The notes beneath the pieces were generated by a model that ran no database searches, had not been told where the DNA came from, and saw only the letters and a list, made by a program, of their open reading frames with translations. From Coptodactyla brooksi (taxonomy: Eukaryota; Arthropoda; Insecta; Coleoptera; Scarabaeidae): 22,524 nucleotides of DNA. The stretch spans positions 1-22,524 of the forward strand of contig JAWQRM010000453.1 of assembly GCA_033557675.1 (NCBI GenBank), given 5' to 3'. Made by a program: the position numbers and the translations under genes. Below are positions 1 through 9,816 of this stretch, one piece after another (the stretch's first letter is position 1; each line of letters starts with the position of its first letter).

Positions 1-393
1 TACCTACGCTAAGGCCCTTAGTAATTTCTAGCTCATTGCAACAAGCTCGATCTTTTACCAATTTTCTCAGTCATCAAAATCCATTATAGAGTAAACAGAC
101 ATAAAAGTTAGATGAAAAAAATAGCTTTTTGTTGCTAAATATTACCCTCTAGATTCGTAATTCAGCCAGCGATGATAGCGAAATTTTACACACTAGGAAG
201 CACAGACGTGTGTCACTCCTCTTGACATCTTCTGATGAAAGCAAGAGTAGTGGCTCAGTAAAGTAATTTTACAGCGACCCTAAATCAAAATAGGAGATCT
301 TAAGTGAACTTGAAGATCTACACAGTACAATAAATAATGAGATTTTTTAGATATGCAAAGAAAACACATTGAATTATGTTTAAAAGTTATTTT
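1..393. other. Unassigned AT-rich flank
   Basis: I see no ORF, RNA gene or clear repeat here. The right part probably includes the 3' untranslated end of the mariner remnant that lies on the minus strand just beyond it, but I could not identify a terminal inverted repeat. Confidence 0.4.
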
Positions 394-970
394 TTATTCA
401 AAATAGGCTTCATTTAATTCAATAGACTTTCTAGCACGATGAACCAATGTATGCATAAGCAGATATTTGTACGTCATCCTTACAAATGGCTTATAGTACT
501 GCGTCACAGCTGCTTGAATGGCTGAAATAACATCATAAAATGATCTTTTCACTGCAGTTTTCAGTTTAGGGAAAAGAAAATCGTCACCTGGTAATATATC
601 AGGCAAATACGGTGGGTGGTCAATCACACAGCATTTTTTTTTCAAAAATTATACGAACTTTTAACGTCTTATGTGGTGTTGCATTATCGTCCAGTAAAAA
701 CAGCTGTTTTCCTGCTGGATATTCAGGCCTAACGCATACAATTCTTGACCACAAAGGATGTAAAACTGCTAAATAATATTCGCCATTGACAGTTTTACCT
801 TGTGGAACAAATTCCTTACGGATAATTCATTGTCTTGATTCTTGACTTCTGAAAACGCAATTTTTTTGGTTTTGGCTCGCCTTTCGACATTCCATTTTGC
901 AGATTGACGCTTAGCTTCTGGATCATATTTAAAGCACAATGTTTCCTCATCAGTTATGATCGATTCAAGA
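394..970 (-). pseudogene. Mariner transposase remnant (copy A)
   Basis: This is a broken transposase of the mariner (DD34D) family, which cuts and pastes its element at TA sites. Read on the minus strand it has three blocks in different frames. The first (about 970-830) has FLESIITDEETLCFKYDPEA, the region of the first catalytic Asp; the usual GDE reads DEE, so the Asp appears to be Glu. The middle (about 820-625) has KEFVPQGKTVNGEYYLAVL and then LLDDNATPH, with the second catalytic Asp. The last (645-394) has DHPPYLPDILPGDDFLFPKLK, with the third Asp, and ends in AYFE and a stop, the normal C-terminus. At least two frameshifts separate the blocks. The N-terminal helix-turn-helix half is not recognisable upstream of 970. 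The family call is firm; the subfamily is less so. Confidence 0.9.
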
Positions 971-1152
971 AAAAACAAAATTAAAATGAACTTACATAAG
1001 CAGACTCCGTTTGAAATATTAATTAAAGACGAACTAAGCAATTCATTAAACTCCCCTATCATGAAACCACTAAAGGATTAGTTAATATGTTAAAAATGTT
1101 CTATTTTAAAGTAGCTCTTACTAATAATAACATCATTAAAAGTTGGTTAGGT

Positions 1153-1288
1153 AATCCAAGAGATAAAATGATTCGATGGACAAGGCAAAAAATTACATAG
1201 ACAAAATTGCGACAAAAGTTACATCGGACAAACGCGTAGGTACCTTAAAATTAGGTATAAAAAGCACTTAGCTCTTTATATCTATTAG
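1153..1288 (+). pseudogene. Penelope-like element GIY-YIG endonuclease fragment
   Basis: This fragment matches the start of the GIY-YIG nuclease domain that PLEs carry downstream of their reverse transcriptase and use to nick the target. One frame gives NPRDKMIRW (the conserved N-P-x-D-K linker). After a one-base shift, LHRQNCDKSYIGQTRRYLK follows, then IRYKKHLALYIY and a stop. The C-D-K-S-Y-I-G-Q-T-x-R core is characteristic. The GIY half is degraded and no reverse transcriptase is visible upstream, so this is a 5'-truncated copy. The hairpin at 1442-1472 lies downstream on the same strand, where a PLE 3' end should be. Confidence 0.8.
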
Positions 1289-1441
1289 ATATCTTTAAAA
1301 ATAAAATATTTAATAACGCCCCTGGCCTTATACCTGGGTCAATACTTTTTAACCTGTAGTTAAAAAATGACAAGGTAACTAAAGCCTAATTTTGGTAACC
1401 ACTTTGAACAGTATTAAAACACAGTTTCTGTTTTCATTTAC

Positions 1442-1472
1442 CTGAAGAAGGTTTATTAGATAAACCGAAACG
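1442..1472 (+). ncRNA. Hammerhead-like hairpin at PLE 3' end
   Basis: The sequence reads CTGAAGA, one extra A, a 7-bp perfect stem (GGTTTAT/ATAAACC) closed by a 3-nt loop (TAG), then GAAAC. This is the catalytic-core layout of a hammerhead ribozyme (CUGANGA, stem II, GAAA). PLEs are known to carry hammerhead motifs in their terminal repeats. The extra nucleotide between CUGANGA and the stem departs from the canonical core, and I could not find a convincing stem III or cleavage triplet, so activity is doubtful. It sits 154 bp downstream of the GIY-YIG fragment on the same strand. Confidence 0.45.
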
Positions 1473-1509
1473 TATGCCGAGATTCAAAATGGTGTTGCTG
1501 TGGTTAAGG

Positions 1510-2688
1510 TGTATGTTACTTCTAATAAATTAGAACTAACGAACTAGCAATAATTTTTTCAACAGCGAATTATTATTTTTTCAATAAAATATAAGCAAGG
1601 ATCTTGGCTTGTTTTCATACATACCAAGAGGTTGGACTGTCGTCAAATTTTAAATAACCTTGCCTTTATCATTTAACTTAAATTTATCACCTAAGGGCTT
1701 TTACTACCCGTGTTAAAACATCTATACTACGTCTGAGCTATGATAGTATTCAATATTTGATAACTAAATTTGATACACTTTTCTGCAGTGGGGAACTATC
1801 CTTTACATTCAAGTATATGGTTATAAAAGATTGAAATATAACTTTCTGATGGTTTAGGAACTTTACTAGCATTAGAATGCAAATAGCTATCGTCCGACTA
1901 ATTTAATTTACGGCAACATTACCTTACGCGAATCAAGACTCTAGTGGAACAATTGCTATTATTGTCGGCAAATTATACGCAGTTCATGCTGGTTAGATAT
2001 TCCTATAAATAAGTAACCGGTAAATACCGAAGCGAAGTGCACAATATAAACGATTCCATTTGACGGTTTGACCTTTCGATATGCGTCAGTTCAGATGGAC
2101 GACTTTGAGTGGGTGGTATATAATTGTTTTCACAATTGAAATAAATGTTTCACGGTGTGCATTTAAACAAACCGTTAACGGACCCTGTTATTGCTTAATA
2201 GTATGGGAACGATGTGTATCCCCTAATTGCAATAATGGCGGCGTTAAATGCTTCGTTGGGATACGTAAACGATGAAACAAATAACGACTTTGGCCTACGG
2301 CGTAATGAAATAGTAAAAGCGATACTTTCTCTTCTGTGTGTAAAAATTTAATCCCACGACGGTACTGTATGGCATTAACCGGAATTGTAAAGTGAACTAT
2401 GGTCACTGTTAATTGTTGTAGTATCTAACTGAAAAATAAATAGTAAAGGAATAATAAAAAAGCTGTTATCATCATATAAAACATTTAATAATAATTTGTA
2501 TTTCTAAACATCTACACCTCCCTCTCTTTTCTACCATGATTAACAATATAGTATTCAAGAATAATACACGCGCGTATTCTATTAAAATATGTTTTTTTCA
2601 GAATTAATTGAAAAATGTAAGCAAAAAATATTTATAAAAGCAAAGAAGAGAAAAATATAACAAAAACGCAAAAAATGTATGTTATTTA
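1510..2688. other. Unassigned AT-rich spacer
   Basis: Short open frames occur (for example 2081-2275 plus and 2188-2406 minus), but they overlap on opposite strands, have no recognisable motif and look like chance. I see no RNA gene or repeat. Confidence 0.4.
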
Positions 2689-3087
2689 AATCGATGAATA
2701 TGGCAGAAAGAAATAATACTCTTCTGGCTTAAATATAATATATTTGCTTGAGTAGTTTCGATCTATTTTAAAAGATCATTTTCGGAAGCGCTTGTTAACA
2801 AGTTTTTTGATTTTTTGGGTATTACATAGTTCTGCGGATTATTTACTAACCCGCTACTAACCATTAAAGCACTGTTAAATGTGTAATGGTTGAATGGTTC
2901 AAACATTACACATTTAATAGTGCTTTAATAAACAACTCGCAGAACTATGTAATACCCAACAAAACCAAAAAAACTTGTTAACATACGCTTACGAAGATGA
3001 TCTTTTAAAATAGATCGAAACTAGTCAAGCAAATATATTATATTTAAGCCGGAAGGATATTATTTCTTTCTACCACAATCATCGATT
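2689..3087. repeat. Long inverted repeat (foldback, about 200-bp arms)
   Basis: The left arm (2689-2888) and right arm (2904-3087) are near-perfect reverse complements separated by 15 nt. Landmarks in both arms are GGCTTAAATATAATATAT, TAGTTTCGATCTATTTTAAA, GGGTATTACATAGTTCTGCG and AAATGTGTAATG. The main difference is about 16 extra bases in the left arm near 2848-2863. The transcript would form a hairpin of about 180 bp. There is no coding capacity, so it resembles a foldback-type element or MITE, or a local inverted duplication. I could not define a target-site duplication. Confidence 0.9.
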
Positions 3088-3509
3088 TCAATATACCTGG
3101 CTATAAAACGGAGATATAATGAGTATGTTATTTAGCTTTTCTACTGATAAGTCTATCTATATCATAGTGGTACTACAGCATATATCACCGTTTAAATAAA
3201 TAACACAATATATCATTGATTTTTAATACGTATATAATTAAGAAGGGTAAAAATATAAGAGGAAGAATAGTGGATATATAAATAAATACTATAGGTATAT
3301 TACATAAATATTGAATTACTTTAATACTGACCGATTTTTAAATAATCGTCAATAAAGGAACACCCAATTTAGCAAAATGTACATAAAACTTGAAAGAGAC
3401 TTTTAAGACAACTCCTTGTAAATTCATGCCTGATCTAGATTTGTAGTGGTGGAAAATATCACACGTATAACTTTGGTGATTCTATAAATATTGGTCAGTT
3501 GCTTTCGAA

Positions 3510-3564
3510 AGTATTGGATTACCATTTGCGATCTATTGGCCATTGTAAACGGTAATCCAATATT
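3510..3564. repeat. Imperfect 20-bp inverted repeat
   Basis: AGTATTGGATTACCATTTGC (3510-3529) faces GTAAACGGTAATCCAATATT (3545-3564), with about three mismatches and a 15-nt loop. No associated gene is visible. Confidence 0.7.
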
Positions 3565-3613
3565 TGCGATACTACTTTAACACTCGCTTCATCACTCTAA
3601 ATGAAAATTATGT

Positions 3614-3660
3614 AAAAAAATAGAAAAAATTATGATTGGAAAAAAATAGAAAAGATTATG
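3614..3660. repeat. Two-copy 26-bp tandem repeat
   Basis: AAAAAAATAGAAAAAATTATG (3614-3634) recurs with one change at 3640-3660, a period of 26 bp. It is low-complexity AT sequence. Confidence 0.6.
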
Positions 3661-4321
3661 TACGTTACTTCTGTGTCCAATTACCTTTGTAAATTCCACC
3701 TTTGCAACTTTAAATTAATTTACCTAATATTTGTCGTGTTATAATGTAATCCATATAATTGAAATCACAAGATTCAAAACGCTATTCCAAAAGCTGGATG
3801 TGAAGGTGGTGTCTCATGTCGTTGAAATTAATAATTATTAGAGAGTTCCTTTTGATAAACACATAATACATATAAGACTAGATTCGAATGCTTATAAATT
3901 CAAAGGCATTGACAAGAAAGTAAAGAATACTAAACATATATTACAAGTGGTGATGAATTACCAAAGTACTAGGAATTATTATCCGCTGGGATACTTACAA
4001 ATATATCTTGGTACGGGTATGGTCATCTAAAATCAAAGAGAATTGTACGATCATCAAAGTATATGATATATCGCATGTACTATTATATGCACTAAAAGAA
4101 ATTTTGTTTTCTTTAATATTTGTTTTGAAATTTGGCAGAACACGTTGTGTTTTTCTTTGTATATTTATTTTTACAGCAAGTAAGAATTTAGTCTTTATTA
4201 AAAGTATTTAGCAATTAGCAAAGTATGCAATTAAACAATATAAATCAATTTTGAGAGATATTGATCCATGTTGAATTCTTCAAATGAAAACGAATTGTTA
4301 GAATTATAAAAATGTATAAGC

Positions 4322-4346
4322 CATATGGACTATAATTGTCCATATG
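4322..4346. repeat. Perfect 9-bp inverted repeat
   Basis: CATATGGAC and GTCCATATG flank a 7-nt AT-rich spacer, giving a short perfect stem-loop with no neighbouring gene. Confidence 0.6.
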
Positions 4347-5374
4347 ATAGACCGTAAAAATAAAATATTTATCATTAACAAATTTCCTTCTTTGATGTCG
4401 ATTTAAAATAATATGCTTGTGTACTTATGAAACCTAAAATGTAATTGTTTTATTTTTGTACAGACCTATACATCAAGGTAAATTGAAAATTTTCTTTATA
4501 AGCCGAATTTTAATATAAACTAAGTAGGTATTTTGTAAATCTTTTGTGACAGTTTTTAGCATCTTCTCTAGAGCGCATGATCACTATATTGGTTATAGAA
4601 TTTTTCTTATCCCTAAAATTTGCGGTGCGCTAGTAGTATTGTTTGTGATATATTTAGTTCTTATGCAAATATTGTTTTCAATTATTCGTTTATGAAATTT
4701 TTATATATTGCTAATAATGACACTAACTATATAGGAAGCGCTACATCTAGCACGTGTACTTTATATTACGCCGTCGTCGTTATGAATTTATGATTCAGAA
4801 TTATTCATTTGTACCTGGGGGCTCTATTTCAAGCCGCGTAACTGGCATCGCAATAGGTTATATCTAATGATTAATATGAAATCAATACGAAATCACAAAT
4901 CACTAAAACATCTGCGTCCTGTTGGTCGATAACCTATTATAAATAGAACATGAGCCGTCATATATTAGTAATATATGTGTATGAAAAATAATCACTTTGG
5001 TCGATAACATTCTATAACATGTAATTATATACATGCGCACTTGTCCAGGCTTCAGAAAATTATACACATACATCAGTATATTGGTACCAATTTCTGCGGT
5101 AAAATAAGTATATTTCATATAGTTTACTTATTTTAACGCAATTATGCTTTGCATGCTCGTTTTTTAACGGTCTTAGTAGTAGTTTGGTATTTACGCTTTA
5201 TTATAATTCTATAATCACGTAGTAGTTCAGAAAATAATGGGTAAAGATGATAACTTTTTTTAATCTACAAAGAGAGGAAGTATAGAACTATCATATGGTT
5301 TTGAGTAACAAGTGCAAATGATTAGCATATCATTTGATTCAATCAAAGCAACATTTTCGGGTGGTTTCGGCATG

Positions 5375-5911
5375 GGACGTGCAGCAGTAAATTTGTTCCG
5401 AAATAGCTAAATTGCAACCAAAACCAATGCTCAGGAGTTACTGAATGTCAACAACGTTTACGGCTACTCAAACGGGTCGTAACCGGTGATGAAACAGAGG
5501 TGTATGAACATAACGTCGAAACGAAGACTCTATCGTAAGAAGCTTCCTGAAGAGCACAGCCTGAAAAAAGCTGGTCAAGTTCGGTCGAATGTGGAGGTTC
5601 TGCTCACTGATTTCTTCAATTTCAACGACATAGTGTGCCACGAGTCCCTACCATCAGGACGTATGGTCAATGGGGAGTAGTAGGTAGTTGAAAATTCTAC
5701 GCTATTTTCGTGAAGCAATCCCAAGAAAACGTTCAGATTTGGGGTGAAATAACTGCCATGTCAATTACACCCTGATAATGCACATGCTCGGAAGTTATTG
5801 TTCCTTTGTGAATTTTGTGCCAAAAGCATCACTGCTATGGTGTCCTGCCTTCCGTAATCGATATACATGATCTCCTGTGATTTCTTTATATTCTTTAGCC
5901 ATCTTAAAAAG
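5375..5911 (+). pseudogene. Mariner transposase remnant (copy B)
   Basis: A decayed mariner transposase with blocks in several frames. SKFVPK (about 5386) and LLKRVVTGDETEVYEHNVET (about 5466-5520) give the end of the N-terminal half and the first catalytic Asp (codon 5488-5490). KAGQVRSNVEVLLTDFF and the run to SGRMVNGE (about 5568-5677) follow. The second Asp is in LHPDNAHARKL (about 5770-5800). The third block, ISCDFFIFFSHLKKM, has its Asp at about 5879. All three catalytic Asp positions are kept, but there are at least four stops or frameshifts. The copy stops abruptly near 5911, where a PLE reading frame begins without a stop. It is the same lineage as copy C (21613-22150) and differs from copy A. 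Confidence 0.9.
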
Positions 5912-6091
5912 ATGAAATTCCTACCATTTATCCAAAACGTGTCTAACCGCATTAGCAGATTCCTACGCCCTCACAGTATAAAATCCACCTTTACCTTCCT
6001 ATCCAAATTATCCATTCACTTGACCTCAGTAAAAGATCCTCCATTATCCCTCCACTACCACACAGGTGTGTACCGTGTTCATCTTGTTTGA
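5912..6091 (+). pseudogene. Penelope-like element fragment (RT-endonuclease linker)
   Basis: The frame continues from the mariner block into FLPFIQNVSNRISRFLRPHS, then, after IKSTF and about ten residues, LTSVKDPPLSLHYHTGVYRV. This order (L-P-Y/F-I-x-x-V-S-x-R-I near the end of the polymerase region, then V-K-D-P and G-V-Y-R-V, the start of GIY-YIG) is typical of Penelope-like elements. The YIG half is missing after 6091. The 5' truncation fits PLE insertion, but an internal deletion joining two older elements is also possible. The 74-codon ORF at 5867-6091 is therefore a mariner-PLE chimera, not a gene. Confidence 0.75.
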
Positions 6092-6159
6092 CTAAACCAA
6101 AGTCAGTAATGGACCATGTTCTTCACTAAAGAAACATTATGAATGCAGTAATTGATACC

Positions 6160-6600
6160 AAAAGTAAGAAGAGATACAGAAATATTTAGTGAGTACAGCT
6201 TGTTTGTAACTCAGATTAGAAAAGCAAAAAGAGACTATGCAAAGGTAACCACATATATTGGGTCAGAAAGAAATAGTGCCATTAGAAAATATAGACTGTA
6301 TTTATAATGAAGAAAATATGAAGAAATTGCAAATAAAGGAATAGAATGCAGTAATGAGCCGAAAAATATTTATTAGCTAAAGCAGCTAGACAAGTATATG
6401 GAGCAATTACAAAAAGCAACAAAAAACAAGTAATATGGTAGAACGAGAAAATTAAAAACCAAGTTAGTTAAAAAAGTTAGTCTCAAGAAACAAATGTGGA
6501 ACAACTACACTACAAAATTGCACTGTATAAAAGAAACAGAAAATAAAAGTGAAAAATATTATACCAAACTCCACACAAAATGTTTTGGAAGTCTTTGGCA
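6160..6600 (+). pseudogene. Possible LINE endonuclease-RT linker remnant
   Basis: Translation gives lysine-rich pieces such as TQIRKAKRDYAKV (about 6215), AITKSNKKQVIW followed by a stop and NEKIKNQV (about 6402-6465), and KKVSLKKQMWNNY (about 6470). They resemble the basic W-x-N-E linker between endonuclease and reverse transcriptase in non-LTR retrotransposons. They lie just upstream of the LINE RT at 6652 and on the same strand. Frames are broken and the match is by pattern only, so this is a weak call. AT-rich chance is the alternative. Confidence 0.3.
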
Positions 6601-6651
6601 AACAATTGGGAATAATTAGTTAAACAATGAGAAGATCATTTTTGATGAATA

Positions 6652-7980
6652 GTTCATCCTATCCCCAAATGTAGTAATCCGGTTCAGCTCAATGATCTGC
6701 GTCCTATTAGCATATTACCAACAATGACGAAAATCCTAGAGAAGATTGTAAACTCAGATTAAAGATTGTTTGGAGACGAACAATGTTTTGCCCCTTGTAC
6801 AGTCGGGCTTCAGGTTGGGATATGATTGTAGTGCCACCATGTTGAGTGTGACAGGCGACATTCTTAGAGCCACTGACAGGGGACTGATGACGGTGCTGGT
6901 GTTAGTGGACTACTCCAAAGCTTTCGACATGGTCAGCCATAAAATACTGTTGGCTGTTCTGAGACATGTCGGGTTACATTCGTCGACAATAGGCTTCTTT
7001 AAATCTTATTTGGATGGTAGAGAACAGTTTGTCAACCTCAGCGGCAGCAGGTCCGGACGGCGGGGAATGTGCAGAGGGGTTGCACAGGGTTTAATTCTAT
7101 CACCTACTTTGTTCTCCGTCTATACATTTCAGTTTTATAAATTGTTTCAACAATCATCTGTACATTTTGATGCAGATGATAGTCAGGTGTACACATCCTT
7201 TGATCTAATAAAGCGAATTGAAGCACTTGAATGCATCTGCCTTGAATTGAACAACCTCTATCAATTAGCTACAAGCCATTGTTTGCAGGTGAATCCTTTA
7301 AAATCTAAGGTACTAATATTTGAACGGAAAGGAGATATCGAGAGATATAGACAGTTTGTGCAAATTAATATAAATAATACTGTTGTTCCAGTAGTCACTG
7401 AGGCTAGGAATCTCGAATTGATTCTGGAACCAAATATTCGTTTCCACAAACATACTACCCAATGTATTGAAGCAAGATACGCTAAAATATAAACTATCTT
7501 CCCAAATAGGCACATTCTTGATATTTCCGTGAAAACTGTGTGAATCATTGGTCTTGTCTAGATTTAATTTCTGTGATATCATTTATGGACCGTGCTTAAC
7601 ACTGGCGGACCGCAGCCGTATACAAAGAGCGCAGAAAGCATGCATTAGACTTATTTTCGGTATCCGGAAGTATGAAAGACTGACGCATAAGTTGTCGAAC
7701 CTTAGATGGTTGAATATGGAGCGCAGAAGATATCTGCATACCGGTGCTTTTTATCACAAAATCCTGACAAGTGGAGTGCCAACATACCTTGCTAATAATG
7801 TTACATATCGTACAGATGTTCATAATTTGAATCTTAGATATAAAGGGTCACTGACACACCCCCTTCATTATATGGAGCTATTTAAACGTTCATTTTCATC
7901 AGTTTAAGATAATGGGTTTGAAGGCATTTCGAAGACATCTTTTCAACTGGCTACTACAAAAACGGAATGAATTGCTGGAT
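6652..7980 (+). pseudogene. CR1/jockey-type LINE reverse transcriptase remnant
   Basis: This is the best-preserved retrotransposon ORF. VHPIPKCSNPVQLNDLRPIS and ILPTMTKILEKIV (6652-6750) are RT motifs upstream of the palm. After a stop, the 240-codon frame 6770-7492 carries PLVQSGFRLGYDCSATML, then VLVLVDYSKAFDMVSHKIL with the first catalytic Asp, then CRGVAQGLILSPTLF and DADDSQVY. The last is the Y/F-A-D-D box with its aromatic residue changed to Asp (codon 7169-7171). A frameshift leads to 7548-7907, the thumb/C-terminal region: SRFNFCDIIYGPCLTLADRS, SRIQRAQKACIRLIFGI, then DVHNLNLRYKG and FKRSFSS. A further shift continues LKAFRRHLFNWLLQKRNELL to about 7972. No endonuclease domain is recognisable. 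The element is dead. Confidence 0.93.
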
Positions 7981-8264
7981 TGAAGGCATAAAGTTGACAG
8001 CAAGACACACGTTGCGGGGTGTTTCTCACGGAGTGTAACGGGGGTGTTTTAGAGCGGGTGAAGTGATGAGAAGAGACATGATTGATTCTAAGGCACATGC
8101 AATATCGCTATTTTTCATTATGTATTAGACTTCAAACAAAAGCTTATAGACGTTTCATAAGCAATAAATAATTAAATGTTTTTTCTGTGTTTTGGTAGAA
8201 TTTTTTCTCAATTAGAAGGTTAAGTTAGAGCAGCTTTACGCTGAACTTCACTGAAATACAATAA
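7981..8264 (+). other. Probable LINE 3' untranslated region
   Basis: Non-coding sequence follows the LINE frame and reaches an AATAAA at about 8260-8265, immediately before the PLE reading frame begins. The position suggests the LINE 3' UTR ends here, but no poly(A) or simple-repeat tail is visible. Confidence 0.4.
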
Positions 8265-9380
8265 AGGTCAAGACACATACCTCTACAAGAAATAGAAAAC
8301 ATAATTAAACAGATCGAAAACAAACAGAACAAAGTTAAAAGTACAATCCGTCAAGAACAGAGAACAATAAAAAGTATTAGAACGAAATTACAATAAAATA
8401 ATGCAATATTAGTCCAAGGAGACAAAGGCAACACAACAGTTATCATCAACAAAGAACAGTACATCGTAAAAAGTGAAGAATTTATAAAAAATAATAATTG
8501 CCTAGAATTCAAAAATACCCCTACAAACAAATTCCATAAGAAGGCGAAGGATATAAATATATTAACATGAACCCTCAAGTACCAATATTGAAAGCATTAC
8601 CGAAAATACACAAAAAGGACATGCTTGTAAGACCATTAGTAAATTTCACAATGGCGCCAGCATGAAGATTTTCCCAATATTTTACAGGAAAATTCAAAAG
8701 CACGATACATCTAAACGACAGCTATACAATAACGAATAGCACGGATCTAATAGATAAGTTGAAAAGTATAAACATTAACAAAAACACGAAAGTAGTATCT
8801 TTCGACATGTACACCAACATACTGATACAAGAAACTATGAGCATACTCGGAGAAAAATTCACTCGAGAAGATGATACAAAAGAAGTCAAATTATCTCCAA
8901 TTTAATAGCAAACAATATATACAGGACGACGGATTTCCTATGGGAGGTCTACTATCAGGAATATTATCAGAAAGATTCCTACAAAAAATTGAAGGGGAAA
9001 GAAATAAGGAAATTGGCGAAAATATAAAATAAAAGCATGCTTCAGGTATGTAGATGACATAATAGGCATACTCTGCCTAATTCCAATTATGCAAAGTATC
9101 TCCACAAAAACTCCCACATATCTGGCAATAGAGAGTAGAATTTCAAAATCATAGAAGTTTTAGGTAAAAGTAAAAGCTCAATATTCACGTAAACATAGAA
9201 ATATTCAGAGAAACATTAAACAATTCCGCAATAAATAACCAGGTAAATACCAGTTCTCATCTTATATTCCAGAAAATTAAACTTCTTTAATAAAACAATA
9301 ACCCACCATATAAGTGCAATAGAAAACAACTCCGCATACGATAGTCTTGAAAATAGCAATAATCTGAAACATGTCGACTA
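8265..9380 (+). pseudogene. Penelope-like element reverse transcriptase
   Basis: A PLE polymerase remnant with motifs in order. An N-terminal charged helix region (PLQEIENIIKQIENKQNK) is followed by AILVQGDKGNTTVIINKEQY, the D-K-G-N-x-T-V motif specific to PLEs. ILKALPKIHKKDMLVRPLVN is the P-K-I-H-K box. KVVSFDMYTNIL holds the first catalytic Asp (codon 8814-8816). QYIQDDGFPMGGLLSGILSE is domain B. FRYVDDIIGI is the catalytic box (9044-9073). ITHHISAIENNSAYDSLENS lies near the end of the polymerase region. There are stops and about three or four frameshifts, but the catalytic residues are all retained. No GIY-YIG domain follows before 9700, so the 3' part is lost or too diverged. Confidence 0.93.
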
Positions 9381-9474
9381 AATACTCATATGAAAAAGAC
9401 ATTTCTCGTCAATTAGGAATCAAGAATTATCGAACCCATAATGAAATGGAAATTGGAAACAATATATCCATAAG

Positions 9475-9592
9475 GAGAGGTCTCTTATCTTCTTCTCTCT
9501 AATGAAGATGTCGTCTCGAGATAAGGAGAATGGAGATAAGGAGTTTCGATCACCTACTAACGGTGATCGAAAGGACTATCGAAACTTCTGAG
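9475..9592 (+). repeat. Structured hairpin region downstream of the PLE
   Basis: An 11-bp perfect stem (TTTCGATCACC 9544-9554, GGTGATCGAAA 9562-9572, 7-nt loop) is nested beside a second pairing (GTTTCGAT with ATCGAAAC at 9578-9585). Upstream, GAGATAAGGAG occurs twice (9520-9542 region) and is partly complementary to CTCTTATCTTC. It sits where the PLE 3' region would be, and the repeated TCGAAA/TCGAAAC is reminiscent of the hairpin module elsewhere in this window, but the CTGANGA part is not clear. Confidence 0.5.
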
Positions 9593-9714
9593 GAATCATA
9601 TATTGTGAGAGACTTAAAGTACACAAGAGTTCAATAGAAAATGGCTATAGGCACTGATTATAGAACCTTATCACAGAGTGGTCTTCTAAAGCTTAGATTA
9701 TACAATATCAAACA

Positions 9715-9816
9715 TTCACTTTGAAACAGATTATTAATAAAAGATCAAGACAGAGAAAAGAGGCATGTCTAGCACTGGTAGATCTTGAAGAAACCTTTTA
9801 TAAAGCCCCAGAAAAC
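9715..9816 (+). pseudogene. RTE/I-type LINE reverse transcriptase fragment
   Basis: A 34-codon open stretch reads FTLKQIINKRSRQRKEACLA followed by LVDLEETFYKAPEN. It corresponds to the RT region F-T-L-x-Q-I-I-E-K ... (F/L)VDLEKAFD-x-V-P, which includes the first catalytic Asp (here the D of LVDLEE). The second acidic position (FD) is Tyr. The residues differ from the CR1/jockey-type copy at 6652, so this is a different LINE lineage. Flanks are too decayed to extend it with confidence, although KLMVAIKRYT (about 9834) could be a continuation. Confidence 0.75.

Larger units (their letters stand above)
3092..5370. other. Long unassigned AT-rich stretch with small hairpins
   Basis: There is no recognisable coding sequence in about 2.3 kb. 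The ORFs at 4008-4211 (plus) and 4903-5118 (minus) show no family motif and are probably chance. The interval holds hairpins at 3510-3564 and 4322-4346 and a two-copy 26-bp tandem repeat at 3614-3660, listed separately. Confidence 0.45.

Noticed and set aside
1442..1472. Canonical active hammerhead ribozyme
   Set aside because: One extra base separates CUGANGA from stem II, and stem I, stem III and a cleavage triplet are not evident. Kept only as hammerhead-like.
2081..2406. Two overlapping small frames on opposite strands
   Set aside because: No motif, mutual overlap and no supporting start or splice context.
3600..3660. CRISPR-like or satellite array
   Set aside because: Only two low-complexity AT units; no array and no spacers.
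7261..7823. Minus-strand frames over the LINE
   Set aside because: Shadows of the reverse transcriptase and thumb coding sequence on the plus strand.
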